Source: Agelas oroides (taxonomy: Eukaryota > Porifera > Demospongiae > Agelasida > Agelasidae). From it: 64,000 bases of DNA. This document shows, piece after piece, positions 20,090 to 34,600 of the stretch. The notes under the pieces are model-generated. The model was not told where the DNA came from and ran no database searches. It saw only the letters and a program-made list of their open reading frames with translations. Numbering within the stretch: the stretch's first letter is position 1; the number at the start of each line of letters is the position of its first letter. The DNA lies in contig OX422198.1 of the NCBI GenBank assembly GCA_949130485.1, forward strand, positions 95,001 through 159,000, written 5' to 3'. A program made the position numbers and the translations under genes.

Positions 20090-22354
20090 CTTCAGTGGAT
20101 GTAGCACGACAAGTAACCCATTGGGTAACAGTGTACACACACACGCACATACACACATACATTCTTAAGGTCACAACATTTCAATTTAAGTCACATGGTG
20201 GGAAATATGTGTTCACAGGTACACATACTATGTCTTAATTTAGGCATTATTAAAAACAGTTTTCATCTAAACCGAATTTATCTAACAAAAAAGCACCTAC
20301 AAGGCAGTCGCAGGTAGGAACAGAACAGAGCAAAACGTTAGATTCAATCAAGTAGTTCAATCACATACGTGTGTTCAAAACGCTGCAGTATTGAACTTCC
20401 ATTTAGGGTGGGATTCATACTTGCTGCGTAGAAGAACCAAAAACAGAGCACATGAGTTCCATCCTTGACAGAAGTTTGGCGCTACAGCACTTCAACACAG
20501 TCACATGATCGAAACACTGACTTCTACCCAGGATTGCCACGCCCCATTTTGTCTGAAATGTAAGTCAGCCTTCAACTATTCTATTAGCTGAATACCCATA
20601 AGATATGTGTACTAACCATGTGTTCTAATTAAAGAGCCCTGTTAAAAATTAATTATGAGGCGCCCAAATATGCCATATTTGGAAAGAGAAAATTGCAGGA
20701 ATGCCTGGTTTAGAAAGGTGCCTTCTAAATAGAGTGGCACTGACACCTACCTACTTGTCGACAAAATAGGAAAAATAGGATTAGACAAAACAGGAATGGA
20801 TGAAATGGGCTGACGCCATCAACACAATCAGGTAAAACGAAAAGTAGGTTGAGTACACACGGTGTGAGGCCTATCGATCCCACATGGTGGTGAGGCGTAA
20901 TGTACACAAATTATAGTCATACCCACACATGGCAACCCACTACTCCCACACATTAAGGTGCAACTTGTGAAACAGACAGTTGGGCCCATTCTCTGACAGA
21001 GACATACTGGTCGGGAAGACAAGCAAAATTTGCAGACATTTTGACTTTGAGAGAACAATATAAACTCTACCAAATACAACTCTGCTTCCCATTCTACATT
21101 CAACAATACACTGATATACCAATGTCAGTTTCTTCAGCAACAGTTGGTCTCCCTCTATGCATGTGGCGCCAAAAACACACATGGAGAACGGGTTCACTAG
21201 GTACAATCAATTTATTGTGGCCCCGCAACCCGCCATTTTGAAAAAATTACGGGGAGGTAGCTATATACAGGAATGGCCGCGAATTCAAACTCCCTCAGCT
21301 GTAAAAAAAACCCGGCAACAATACTGGTGTCGTAAAGAACAGCTCGCAACAATAACCGTAAGATGAACTAATGACATAAACAGCCAATATCTATAACAAT
21401 GAATTCATACAGCACACGCGTCAAACACGGGGGAGGTCACAGGCGGCAACGTGAAAAATACCGAACAGGACACGTTAACTTACCACCGAGACGAAAAAAC
21501 GACTTTTCGCTCTTAGAAACAGCAACAGGCGAACTGACGAACGACTTGACAAAACTGGTAACTTGGTTAGTGCCAACTTAGCAAAAACTGCTCAATAGGC
21601 ACACTCTCCAACCCTCACACACACTTGGCCCATATAAAAATGTATTGTCGTATTTGGCCCGGTACATTTTTTGTACGCGGAGTGCCTATTCAATCAGGAA
21701 CTCACTGGTCAAACCGGTTTGACTGCTTTGCTGTTATATCATGTGGGAAGCAGCACTTCATTACCATAAATGGAAGCAGGAAGTCTTGGGACCAACCTAC
21801 ATATGACCCAGCTAGGTAAGAATCGATATTGGGGGCGTTGGGGATCTCATGGCAAGCTTGTGGGGTACCACCCAATTGAAATTGATAAATCCCCATTGGA
21901 ATTGAAACTTTTCTTATTCTGGATCCCTGTTGCAATATAGTGTTCTATTGCAACACGTTTAATTAATTGTATTCATAACAACCAACCTTATGAACGATAC
22001 CTAAACCAGCCTTGGACTCAAAACACAAAATTACACATGTACCAATACTAATGGGTGTTGGATGTAAGTACCTCTAAACCTATTGCTAGCTACTAGGATG
22101 GCAAGTACTAAGTATATTCATTGAGGAGTCACCCGCCATGTGTTTGATGTGCACACATAATCCCGGCCCGCACATGCACATCAAGAAGTGGACTTTGGGA
22201 GTGCAAACTAGCTAACTCAGGATGTCAGAAGACATTAGACTGTGACTGCAACACAGTCCGCAAGCCTCATTAGTTGTTCATAGTAGGGGTTACTCCAGAG
22301 GGGAAGTGCCAACACGAAGTATTTACACACATGCATGTGCACCCACCCACATAA

Positions 22355-22423
<69 letters not shown>

Positions 22424-22624
22424 CCACACACACTGTGACACACACTAGAAAGCAGAACATTTCTAAACTCAACAAGAGTATCAATGTATATACCATCCTA
22501 TAACATCCATGAGAAACACAAGAACAAATGGTGTGTTGATCATGTATAGAAGGTGACGTGATAACACCAAAGTTTCGCAGTAACAAACTATGAAAAAGAA
22601 ACTAGGACTAGGCACATATGAGGT
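20090..22624. other. Divergent-side gap with possible GATAD2 promoter
   Basis: This stretch separates the 5' end of the GATAD2 model from the 3' end of MAU2. No protein gene is visible. On the minus strand, sequence near 21590-21496 ends in a strong donor (TCGGTG/GTAAGTTA), so a non-coding first exon of GATAD2 may lie there. A (CA)n microsatellite occupies about 22360-22421. The rest is unremarkable. Confidence 0.35.
22360..22421 (+). repeat. (CA)n microsatellite
   Basis: About 31 uninterrupted CA dinucleotides downstream of the MAU2 stop codon. Confidence 0.95.
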
Positions 22625-25600
22625 TTATCTCCCAGGCATGTGACTCTGTGGACTATAGTGTCTAAGAGGTGAAGCAGATGGGTTTGGACTAACTCTTTGT
22701 ATGTTGGAACCATTGGGTAGTAGTTGTCCCTGATGAGGACTTCCGGCATACGGATTCATCGCCATCATTGAGGGCATGATGCATCTCTGAGGCAGTGACA
22801 TCATACCAAGAGAGGATCTGTTAGGTTCCTGGGACAGTCTCTGTAAAGTGTTCATGTGGCTGAGATGATGGACTTGTTTTGATGGTGAGGAGCCTAAAGA
22901 GTGGTGGAGGGTAGGAGGCATGGCAGAAGGGTTGACTGCATAGTACTGATGCATTCCTGACTGTAGGTGCATGTTTGGGGCATGGGAGAGCATTTGTTGG
23001 TGATTCTGCATGGTGGCTTGCTGGAGCAAGTACTGCTGCTGTGCTTGGGCCTGCTGGAGCATCATTTGCTGCTGGTAAGCTTGCTGTTGATGTTGAAACA
23101 TTGCTTGTCTGTGTTGCTGCTCACTGAGGTTGTGCATGTGCTGTAACTTTTGTGGACTGTAGTGCTGAAGTACATTCTGCTGTTGTGCTAATGCTTGCTG
23201 TTGTGCTAACAATTGCTGCTGCTGTGTTAATGCTTGCTGCGGTTTTAACGCTTGTACTTGTTGCTGCTGTGTTAACGCTTGTGCTTGTTGCTGTTGTGTT
23301 AATGCTTGTGCTTGTTGCTGTTGTGTTAATGCTTGTGCTTGATGTTGTTGTGTTAATGTTTGTTGTTGTGCTTGTGCTGCTTGATGTTGTTGTGTTAATG
23401 CTTGTGTTTGTTGCTGTTCCAGTAACAGAGATTGGGGGTGGTATAACATTTGAGGACTATGTGCTCGAACAATGGTTGGCCTTGGGCTAAGCCTAGCCTG
23501 CTGGTGAGGACTGGTAGAACCTCTTTGGTCTAATGGAGCCAGCATCTGATTCACAGGGAGTACAGAGCTATGTTTCACATTGGGTGAGTGTACGATGGTC
23601 TGGCAAGGAGGTGTAGGACTTGTAGTGGTGGATTGTGGGGAGGAAAGTGACTCCCTGGATGTCGTGTTCTGATATGGACTACTGCCACCTGCTTGTAATG
23701 GTGGGGAGTGCATGTGTGTAGGGACCACATGTTGTGGTCGTGGAGGGGTAGTGTTTTGCTGTAAAACTGGTGTATAGGAACTAGGAGCTAGGGATTGAGG
23801 TTGGGTGTGCTTCTGGGTAGCTGGAGGTGGAAACTGCAGCTGTCTTGGTATAGGGTTTGCAAGAGGACTGCTGTTCATCTTAGTCAGACGAATTTCTGGT
23901 GTCTTTAATGCCACTGGGCTGCCTCTGAGTGTAGGGCTGCCTCTGTGTGTTGGGCTAGCACTGTTGAGATTCTCTCTCAGTGCTGGACTGGAGGAAGGAC
24001 TGTTGTTGCTCAAAGCAAGAGAAGCTGGAACATTCTTTCTGATCCTTGTTTCATGGTGATCTTGTTTCCGTACAGGTGATTGGTAGTAAGAAGAAGGAAA
24101 ACGCTGTTGCTTTTGTAAGGGACTTTGAAGAGAATGTTCTGGTGGTCTCTTGTGTGTATCATTACTTGTCTTCACTTTAACACGGTCCACTTCCATGTGC
24201 TCAATTTCTTCTCCTCTCTGTGCATGTGCACCATCATAGTTTAAAGTTCTGGCTGATCGAGGCACCTCCCAGGTTCTCACCCTCTCAGGTGATCCAGAGG
24301 CCATGGCTAGATGCTTACTCCCCTGTTTCAACTTCAAGCCATCAAGAAGTGGGATCTCATTCTTACTGGGACTCAGCGTAGCTGCTAGCGGCACTTCACT
24401 TTTCATAACCACACCACCAGCACTAGAACTAGAAAGTATGAGTCCTTCATGGTTTGGCTTTGGTATGGGCTTTGTCACTGGCCATTCTCCAACTGTCCAC
24501 TGTGAACAGAGTTAAGCAGTCACAAGCTAAGAAGAGAGTTAAACATTCACAAGCTAATTCTTAAATATAGAAGGCTTAATCAATGTCTTTATAAGCTCAT
24601 TTTATCTTTTCTGGATGCATTTCTTTATTGTAAGCAAACCATTTACACTGATAAAATGATGATGAGAGCAGGAATAAAATTATTACAAGGTAGCTAAGAC
24701 TAATGCTACAATGGGACTCCACACCCTGAAATGAGAACATGCAACTCTGTATACGGGACACTTTGTTGGGGTCCCAAGGTGTCTGGGCCTTTCCTGTGAT
24801 TAAAACATAATGTACCTGTACTAGGCTGTGATGTGATGACTGGGCAGCATCAGCTTGGTCTAGAATGAAGAATGAAGACACTGAGTCTCAGAGAGTACAA
24901 AACAGCCTAGCCTCAACTCCCCATGCCATTCCCACTTAGTTTTGTGATTCAGGCAAACAAGAACACTTGCATGAATACTCACACACAGTTCTGGCTGAAC
25001 AGAAAATGCTTCATTGGCCACAAGAAACAATGCTAATCATCTAGTTACAGTTTAGTGGATGCATTTTACAACCATTGCGTGGAGTACATGCTGCGCATTG
25101 GGTCTCCACATTTGCACGTACAAAGACATACAAACGCCCCACTACTCTACTATCCATGCTTTCACAAGAGTGAATATTCTTTAAAGACATAAGCTACAAT
25201 GTAGCCAACCTGAGTGTAGCTCGTTGAGTGCTTTTGAACACTTGTCTCTTGTAGACGACTCACTGGACTGATCTCCTGAGACATGGTACAAATCTGGAAA
25301 CCAGAAGATCACAAAGTTCACATCGTGGGAATGTGATCTCACATAGTCTGCATACACATGCACAAAACTTAACACCAAAAGAGTTCATTCTGTCATGAAC
25401 TCGTACTCATAAACGTGCAACTTGCAGGTTCTAATTTTCTTTACGTCCACAGGGTTATGCCTTATGGGGGATTTTCTTCTGTGAAGTTTGGGGTGTGCAT
25501 TAACAGACAAGCATGAACCGTGAGCTAAACAAAAAGTCATGACTGTCTATTTGTGAATTATTCATGAAAATAACCAGCTATATGGAAAGAAGGTTTTCTG

Positions 25601-28600
25601 TTAACAACTTGAAATATGCTGACATAGCATCGGTCGCCACCAGAGAGGGAGGATACTCCGTCATTGGAGGTCAAAGGTCGGCGAGGATGGGCTCCTCTCT
25701 TCCTGTTTCCTCGTCAGGGTGGTCCAGCAACAAAACATCGGTAAAACCTTCAAGTTGGTAACAGGGTGGTCCAGCAACAAAACATCGGTAAAACCTTCAA
25801 GTTGGTAACAGGGTGGTCCAGCAACAAAACATCGGTAAAACCTTCAAGTTGGTAACAGAGGACCTTCTTTCCATTTATGTTGAAGCCACGAAAGGGCACT
25901 GAACACCAGTTGTCTTTGGCAGTGGTAGCCATCTCTGTGCTCACTGACTATTGATCTCCTAGAGAAAATGCTTCAATAACAGAACAACTTGTGTGGGACA
26001 ATGTGTTGAAAGAAGGAAGCTCATTGCCATGGTGATGCTACTGCCTAATGCCATTCATGAAAGCTGGCACTGGAAAGAGGGAATGATAAAGACTACATTG
26101 TGGAAAAGGAAAAAAAAAAAAGAGGAAGAAAATGTCTTTGCCCGGGATCGAACCGGGGACCTTGTGCGTGTGAGGCACACGTGATAACCGCTACACCACA
26201 AAGACACTTGTGAATGACCCTTCGTAACCATAGAAGTTGAGACTATGCAAACAGAGTCCCTCACAATATTACATGTACAGTGAATACGTGTAACCTTTTG
26301 ACGTACCCAACAACAATCGTGAATATGCTGAAAACTTCTTAACTAGATTCACTTGAGGAGGAACATGGCCGAGATGCCCTGGGGGCATAACCACGAGACG
26401 AAGCTGATGGTACAGCCCAATCAGTCTAAGCAGGTTTCACTGGCTAGGTAAACACTCGGCAGAGGCTGGTCGAAATGTTCCATCAAGTTTTACTGGTACA
26501 CTATATATGGATTCAGGCATTGTTTTGATGTAAACGATAATGGCATTAGATTTGTCTGGGAAGACACCATCAACAAAACCCACCACATGCAGTTCTGTGT
26601 GACTCGGAAGGAGGCATAGCAGAAGGAACAAGTCCTGATCAACACATGTGTCGATGGCTATCTAGTTGTCCCTGTTCCCTGCATGCAACAGTACTTAAAG
26701 CAGGCTCTCTATATAGCTTATTGTTTTATATACTGCAGCATGATAATAGCTTCATAGCTGTTGATATTCTTTTAGAAACAAATTTCATACTGCTATCCAG
26801 CATGTGTTCTGGCCCATATCTGCTCACCTGCCAGAAGAGTGGCGGCCCAGACCTGCAGTTTCTTGTCGGGAATCTTTGAGGCCAGCTGCATTGCTGGACT
26901 CACCATGTCCATCGTCTCCTGTAGTAGGAGGGTAGATGGAGGTTAGTTGTGCGACCTTATAACTTGAGTCTCGTTCCCAGGCCCGTACGAAATAAAAAAT
27001 CTACATGTAGCTACATGGTTAGTTTGGGGAGGTATGTGGACATATTGAAGAGAGGCTTTGACATGGTGTGCATTATTTGGAACTACAAGCCAATTTCCCC
27101 GTGCCATAACCTAAAGTACATGTAGCTACTGAATTGGTTGTTGTTCTAAATATCATGTCAAAACCTCTTCCGTCCAACACAAAACCTTTCCACAATCTGT
27201 TGCTAAAGAACATGTACTGTGGCTATTATTAGTCGTTCCAATTATTTCACGACGCTAAAGTAGTCGTAATGTCCCTCAGACATACACTAGCCAGAGTATA
27301 CCATTATGACAATATTACAGCTAATGGAGAGTGTATGGAAATTGTGAGACACAGCCCTAATTGGAGTCACATGACCATGTAATGAATATGGTTGTCGCAC
27401 AATATGGTATACTATGTATGGTGGGGTGGGCGGTCCGGGGCTGTTTTAGTAGCAGAGCATTTTCAGTATGAATTCCTTTCGGCAGTAGCTACGATGTACA
27501 AGGAATGACAAACTATGCGTGACTGTTTTGAGCTCAAGACGTATGCAAGTACAAAATATGAACACAAATAAGGGACTCCATATTGGTACCAACCCAGGTG
27601 TAGGATGTCGGCCATAGTCTTTGAGGTCACAACAACACACACATAACATGTATGTGGGAGGGTGAGCAGTAATACTACGGGCACATTAACTCTGACCAGC
27701 AATATGTAGGGAGCCGAGCAGTTGTACATGGGGAGACGACCAGTGATACGTGGGGAGGTGTACGTGGGGGAGGCTACATGCTTGAAGCAATGCAGACAAT
27801 GCAGCCAGACATGTGACCCCAATTAGTAACCTGATATTCTGATACAACTTCCATAAACCACAAATATGTAAATCCTCCCATATATAGTCATCCAAACCCA
27901 CCAGTCCAACCAGTCCAACCAGTCAAACTGGTAAGATCACCTCTTAAGGGGTCATTTAGTGTTTCACTAATGACACAAAACAAGCTATGGTGCTCCGTCA
28001 ACTCCCCACACGTGAGTCAAAGACGCACTGTCTCAGCCGGGACAGACACTCCCACATCATGTGACTATAAACAAAGAAAGTGGGTGTGGCTTACAGTGCG
28101 GCTGGCTATTTTGTGTTCACATATGCTATCGACAAGTACTGATCCACCAGCACAGCAGGTACTTTAGCCTTGTGCCTCGGCTTCTGATCATGTGGGAGAG
28201 GAACAACAACGTGGGAGGCTTCCGGATCATGTGGGAGACTTCTGGATCACGTGGGAGGCTTCTGATCACGTGGGAGAGGAACAACAATGTACAAGCGCAG
28301 CTGATGAGGCCTGGTATTGATCAAAACGTGTCCTGCGCAGTGGGTAACTTGTTTAGGAAGATGTGGTTCCATATTATAATAGTCTTGTTCTATATGTAGG
28401 AGAAGAGCAGCTAGAGAAGAAGGCTGCATAGGTAGCCATGTTCCCAGGCCCTCATGCGGGGAAGAAGAAGAAAAACTACGTACACATACTTCATGGAGTC
28501 ACATGATGCATACCAATCACATGACTGTCACTGGCAGCAGTTGAGGGACGGGTTGTTATCTCTTCGGATCAAATCATTTCCTGGTAAGCAATGCCAGCCC

Positions 28601-31600
28601 AAACAAGACCAAATACCTAACCTCTTCGGGTGAATCCACTTGACCTTTGGCTTCTTGGCCATTTGCTGCACACCAGCCTTTGATCAAGACCGGTTTGCTA
28701 CAAGTGACAGTGAAGTAGCTGTGTTAATGGTTGTCTGGTGCCTACATGTCTACCCAATGTCTAGCTGAAATGTGTGTCTACTGGTGTATGGGAGGTTGCA
28801 AGCTATTCCGTGTGCTTTGTATGTGCTGTTGGATTTCCTGTTAATAGTTTTGTGTAAACAACCGCCTAAGGATCACAGGTATTGATGCCTATTGCTAATA
28901 CAAGTTTATTACACCCGTCAACACATACACAAGTGTATAATTAGCTGGAGCCACCATGTCTATTAATAACTGGATAACTGGAGCCTCCCTGTCTATTAAT
29001 AACTGGATAACTGGAGCCTCCCTGTTTATTAATAACTAGATAACCGGAGCCTCTCAGTCTATTAATAACTAACTAGGGAGGGCTATAAAGAGAAGCTAAA
29101 CTATGCTGTACTATCCGACCTTTCAACAACCTGTCAAACTGGTTTTCCTCCAGTTCAACCAGTCACTATCAGGTTTCCTACACATACCATTAGATGCCCT
29201 ACAACAGAAGTCCCACCTGCCCACTTTGGGTGACATCAACAAAGCCATACAAGGCTGAACAATCTTGGAGTGCACAAACATCAGACTTCTTGCCTCGTTC
29301 CCAGGCCAAGAATGACATTGTCTCGGTCTGAGAAACCGTCTTAAGGCAGGCATACAGTATATAGTACTGAACAGTCTATACAAGGTCTATTCGTTTAATC
29401 TTCTCTGCCCAGCCAACATGCGTCTCCTGGCAACCAAATCAAATTTCTTGGGCCTATTACCAACGGACCAATGAGATTGCAAGACCGTTAAGTATTACAC
29501 TGCACTTCCCTTACAATCAGTAAAACCCTGCATCTTGACTTGGGTATCAATCCCAAGGGTTTTGAGCGGGTGTGTTGCAAAATGTCACGCTGGTCACAAA
29601 AGCGTTCCCTAGCCCAAGAAATTCAACTTGGTTCACCAGATTCTGTGATCATTGTCTGTAAATATCATAAACAACATCAGTGGTTACTCAAGGCCCAAGA
29701 CTAGCAAGACCGGACAGTAAACGATGTCACATGACCTTCCAAGTGAGTGTGTGAGGGTGTATGAATACGGAAAGTGGGTTCAAATATACTGAGAATGGTA
29801 ATAAGTGTTTACATTCCACCTTAATCCCACTCTCACACTTCCACACACCCCCTCATCCCCTCCACCCTCATCCTCTCCCACCCCTCACAGTCTCACCCCC
29901 TCCACCCATTTCTTTCCCTCCTCACAGTCTCACCCCCTCCACCCACTCACCCCCCACCCTCACCCACTCACCCCCTCACACTCCTCCCCACCCCTCACAG
30001 TCTCACCCACTCACCCACTCACCTTGGTGTTCCCTAGAGAGAGGAATATTTGTCCGAGTAGGATGAGAGAGCAGGCGGTGAGTTTGTTAAGATCACCGCT
30101 GTTGGACGTCACCAGCGTCTCACGGAGGTGACGCCTGGGAGACACATACACATGTAACAGCATGTCAGTGTGTGGGAGGGCGGAGCTTACTTTCACTACA
30201 CACATACTTGTATACAGCCCAGTAGTGCACTGACGTTCAAATCGGACAACCTGTTTGAAACAGTTCTTTCTGACCCTCGTTCTCTCTCTAGATCTCTCTC
30301 TCTCTCTCTCCCTTCTCTTCTTCCCTCCTTCCTACCCTCTCTCTCCCTTCTTCTGACCCTCTCTGTCTCCCTCACTCCCTCCCTCCCTCCTCCCTCCCTC
30401 TCTCTCCCTTCTTCTGACCCTCTGTCTCCCTCACTCCCTCCCTCCCTCCTCCCTCCCTCTCTCTCCCTTCTTCTGACCCTCTGTCTCCCTCCCTCCCTCC
30501 TCCCTCCCCTCTCCTCCTCCCTCCCTCCCTCTCCCTCCCCTCCTCCTCCTCCCTTTCTCCCTTCCTTCCTTCCTTCCTTCCTTCCTTCCTTCCTTCCTTC
30601 CTTCCTTCCTTCCTTCCTTCCTTCCTTCCTTCCTTCCTTCCTTCCTTCCTTCCTTCCTTCCTTCCTCCCTCCCTCCCTCCCTCCCTCCCTCCCACATTAT
30701 CTCCCAACTTCAACACTCACTTTGCCTCGTGTAGTTTGAGTTGACAGAAGGAGTGAAGCCCTTTGACGTAGTGCACTGCAGCCAAGAGGCTCTGGCAACT
30801 GGTGTTAGGAGTCTCCAGAGACTGCATTAATGCTGAGAGCTGGAGGGAGGGAGGGAGGGAGGGAGGGAGGGAGGGAGGGAGGGAGGGAGGGAGGAGAGGA
30901 GAGGAGAGGAGAGGAGAGGAGAGGAGAGGAGAGGAGAGGAGAGGAGAGGAGAGGAGAGGAGAGGAGAGGAGAGGAGAGGAGAGGGAGGGAGGGAGGGAGG
31001 GAGGGAGAGAGGAGGAGGGGAGGGAGAGGGAGGGAGGGAGGAGAGGGAGGAGGGAGGGAGACAGAGGGTCAGAAGAAGGGAGAGAGAGAGGGAGGAAGGG
31101 AGGGAGGGAGGGAGGGAGGGAGAGTGGGAGAGAGGGAGAAGGAGAGGGGGAAGAAGGGAGAGAGGAAGAAGGAGAGAAGGAGAGAAGGAGAAGGAGAGAG
31201 GGAAGAAGGGAGGGAGGGAGAAGGGAGGGAGGGAGAGTGGGAGAGAGGGAGGGAAGAAGGGAGGGAGGAGGAGAGAGGGAAGAAGGGAGGAAGGGAGGGA
31301 GGGGGAGAGAGAAGGGAAGGGATAGAAGGGGGTAGGCAGCAAATAAGGCTCCCTCTGTAAAGCCATTGTAACAAGGCTCTGCACTAATTAGGACCACTGT
31401 ATATGGACAAAACAGTTGACCTTTCAGGCTTGAAAATTAGATTTAGTTGCATGACACAGCTTTCCTGCAATCCACAGGAGACGAGGAACCTACGTACTTC
31501 TGTATTCTTCTCCTCCCCAATCTTCATGTAGGTGACAGCCAGGTTCAGAGAGACAAATACCCGTAGGTCACTGCTGTTGGTGTGCTGGGGGGGGAGTGAC

Positions 31601-34600
31601 GAAGAAAAAACAGAATTATTTGGGGATCACTGCTAAACGTGTTAATTAGTACTCTTCAGGGATTCTCTCGGTACTTATTGCTACTTAATTAGAGGGTTCT
31701 CCTCACTAAAGACTCGCTGGCTTACCTGCCTTACACTGGCTTCACATGAAAGCATGCCAAGAAGCCAGCAAAGCTACTCACATACAATGCAATTACATGT
31801 CCTTGTGCGTGTGAGAATGGATGAGTATCTAATTATCCAAAGGAAAATATTACAACTGTGGTGCTTACTTGCAGAGCAGTGTGGAACTGTGAGGCAGCTC
31901 TGTCCAGACTATCAGTAGCAAATGCATATAACCCCTGCGGAGGAGGAGGGAGGGAGGAAAGGACAGAAGGAGGGAGGGGGACGGAGGGAGAGCAGAATAA
32001 AGGAAGTACTACAGTGTATATAGTAGCTAGTATACATGTACCAGTAATATACACATACCATAGTTTACTGTAGTATACTGTAATATACACATACCAGTAA
32101 TGTATGTAGCACTGCTCTGTGTGAGTACACCAACTGGGCATGGTTGTGGCAAATGTCAACAGTTTCATGCAGCTGGGTACGGGAGAGAGGGAGAGGGAGG
32201 GAAGAAGTAGGGGGAGAGGGGGGAAGGGGAGGGAGAGGGGACAGGGGGAGGGGGAGAGGGAGAAGTGGGAGAAAGGGAAAGAGGGGGAAGGGGAGGGGGA
32301 AGGAGGGAATGGTAAGGTTGAAATTATTCCATCATAGTATTGGCGACCATGACCCCTTACATCATACCACTCACTAGCCTGACTCCCAGCTAACCACTCT
32401 CATAACAGACACTGATCAGTATTGACATTGGCAACTCCAGAAAGTCACCCCCCCCCCCCCCCCCTTCCCCCCCCACTGCTGTAATGAAGCAGTGTTCACA
32501 AGCTTGTGGTGCAGACAGTGTACAGGCTGATCTGAGATGGCTTCAGGGTCAGTTGATACCCAGTAACTGATAGGGGAGCGTGAGTTGGAATGTGACTAAA
32601 AGTGGCTACCTTGTCAACCGCCTGAGAGGATTTGCCTTGGACCAGTAGACAGATAATGATGCGTTCTAGAAGATGTGCCTTTAGCACCAAGACCACACCT
32701 GTGTCTGTGTGAGGGGTGTGAGTATGAGGGGTGTGTGTGTGTGAGGGGGGTGTGTGTGTGCGTGTGTGTGTGCGTGTGTGTGTGAGTGTATGGAGGAGTA
32801 TAACACAACTTGTCGTGTCATTACAAAACTAGGTGATCAGTACTTCATCACAGCAGGACTGAACAGGCTACAATCTTCACATATTTCCTCAAATAGGCCT
32901 GGCAGGGCATGAGACCACTGGGATGGAGACTAACTTTATTCTTACTGTGGTACAAGGGATGAGTGGTCACACAGATGTGGTTGATGAACACTTGCCCTTA
33001 TAAAACTAGGGGGTTGGCAGGACCGAACACATCTTAAAAAGGTTACCATACGCCTACAATAATCGTTCCTAATGTCTCTTGCCGGCCTCACAGGGCATGC
33101 AAACCCCTGGTATGGAGACACTGGCTTCATACCCAGGCCGCATGGAAGGAGAGAAGCGTACCCAGGCCGCATGGGAGGAGAGAAGCGTACCCAGACCCCA
33201 TGGGAGGAGAGAAGCGTACTCAGACCGCGTGGGAGGAGAGAAGCGTACCCAGGCCGCGTGGGAGGAGAGAAGCGTTTCTCTCCTCCCACGCGGTCTGGGT
33301 ACGAGGCTAGATGCCACACATAACATCAGTCCTACGGTTGTAAAGGACGTGAGTGAAGACTGAAATGGTCACACAGACCTTTCTGCTGTTCGATAAATTG
33401 CATGGCTTTGTCAGCGTAGGAGAGTGCCTTCTCTGTGTAGCCTGCCTGTACCGAGTGCATCACACTCACCTGGGAAGGGGGGAAAGAGGAAATAATGGAG
33501 AGGAAGGGAAGAGGAGGGAAGAGGGAAAGGAAGGGAAGAGGGGGGAAAAAGGGAAGGGGAGGGGAGAGGGAAGGAGGAAGGAGAGAGTAGAGGGTAAGAG
33601 AAGAGGAAGGAGGAGAGAGGGAGGGAAGTGGACCTGGGAGGGCGGGAGTGATCTTACCAGGTAGACAATGACGTAGGTTTGTTCTCTGGTTAGCCACTCA
33701 AAGCTCTCAGCAGTGAGAGAGGTGGAGGTGGGAGGGATGGAGGAGGATTCTGGTTCGTTGCTCAGCACCTTCACACAATGTTGTAGCTGCTTTAGGTGAG
33801 GTTTAGCTGTCTTCACCTGCGTATAGTGAGGATGACAAGGTAGAACGTCCTCAACACCTCCCCCCCCCCCCCCCCCCTCCTTTCCCCCTCCCTCCCTATA
33901 AACACACTCCCCACACTACACACCTGTCCAGCCGAGAGGAGGTGTGTGACCTGGATGATGAGGTAGAACGTCCTCAGCAATGTGACCTTTTCTCCCTGGT
34001 ACTCCTCCAGCAGTGTGCTACACAGGTTGAGTACCTCACCCGCCTCGTGGTAACACTTGTGGGTCAGTTGGTACTGGAGGGAGGGAGGGAGGGAGGGAGG
34101 GAGGGAGGGAAGGAGGGAGGGAGGGAGGGAGGGAGGGAGGGAGGGAGGGAGGGAGGGAGGGAGGGGCTTTCTGAACCTCCAGGGATTTAAAGCTCTTTTT
34201 CAAACACTAACAAGATGTCCCCGGAAAAACACGTGGAACTTCTTAAAGACCATCTGCAGAATAACTATACTCCAATCACAAAGAATCTGGACTACGAGGA
34301 ACATTATAACTTAGTTCATATACCTCCACTATGTATTTAGTTATCAGTTATACAATCTTAGTTGCCCCTAGGTCCAGAGCATAATCCTGTGCCATGTAAT
34401 AGCTCAACATGTATTGACAGGTCTGGCAACCTAGGCCTCCTGCTGTTTTGTACTCTCGTACATGCAATAAAAGGAGATGTTTTCAAAAAAAAAAAAAAAG
34501 GGAGGGAGGGAGGGAGGGAGGGAGGGAGGGAGGGAGGGGGAAGGGAGGGAGGGAGGAGGGAGGGAAGAGAGAGGAGGGAGAAGGGGGAGTTGGAGAAAGA

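Noticed and set aside
30372-31397. Several Arg/Glu/Gly- and Ser/Pro/Leu-rich frames of up to 226 codons
   Set aside because: They are translations of homopurine/homopyrimidine tracts in MAU2 introns. Only exon 30839-30721 within this stretch is coding.
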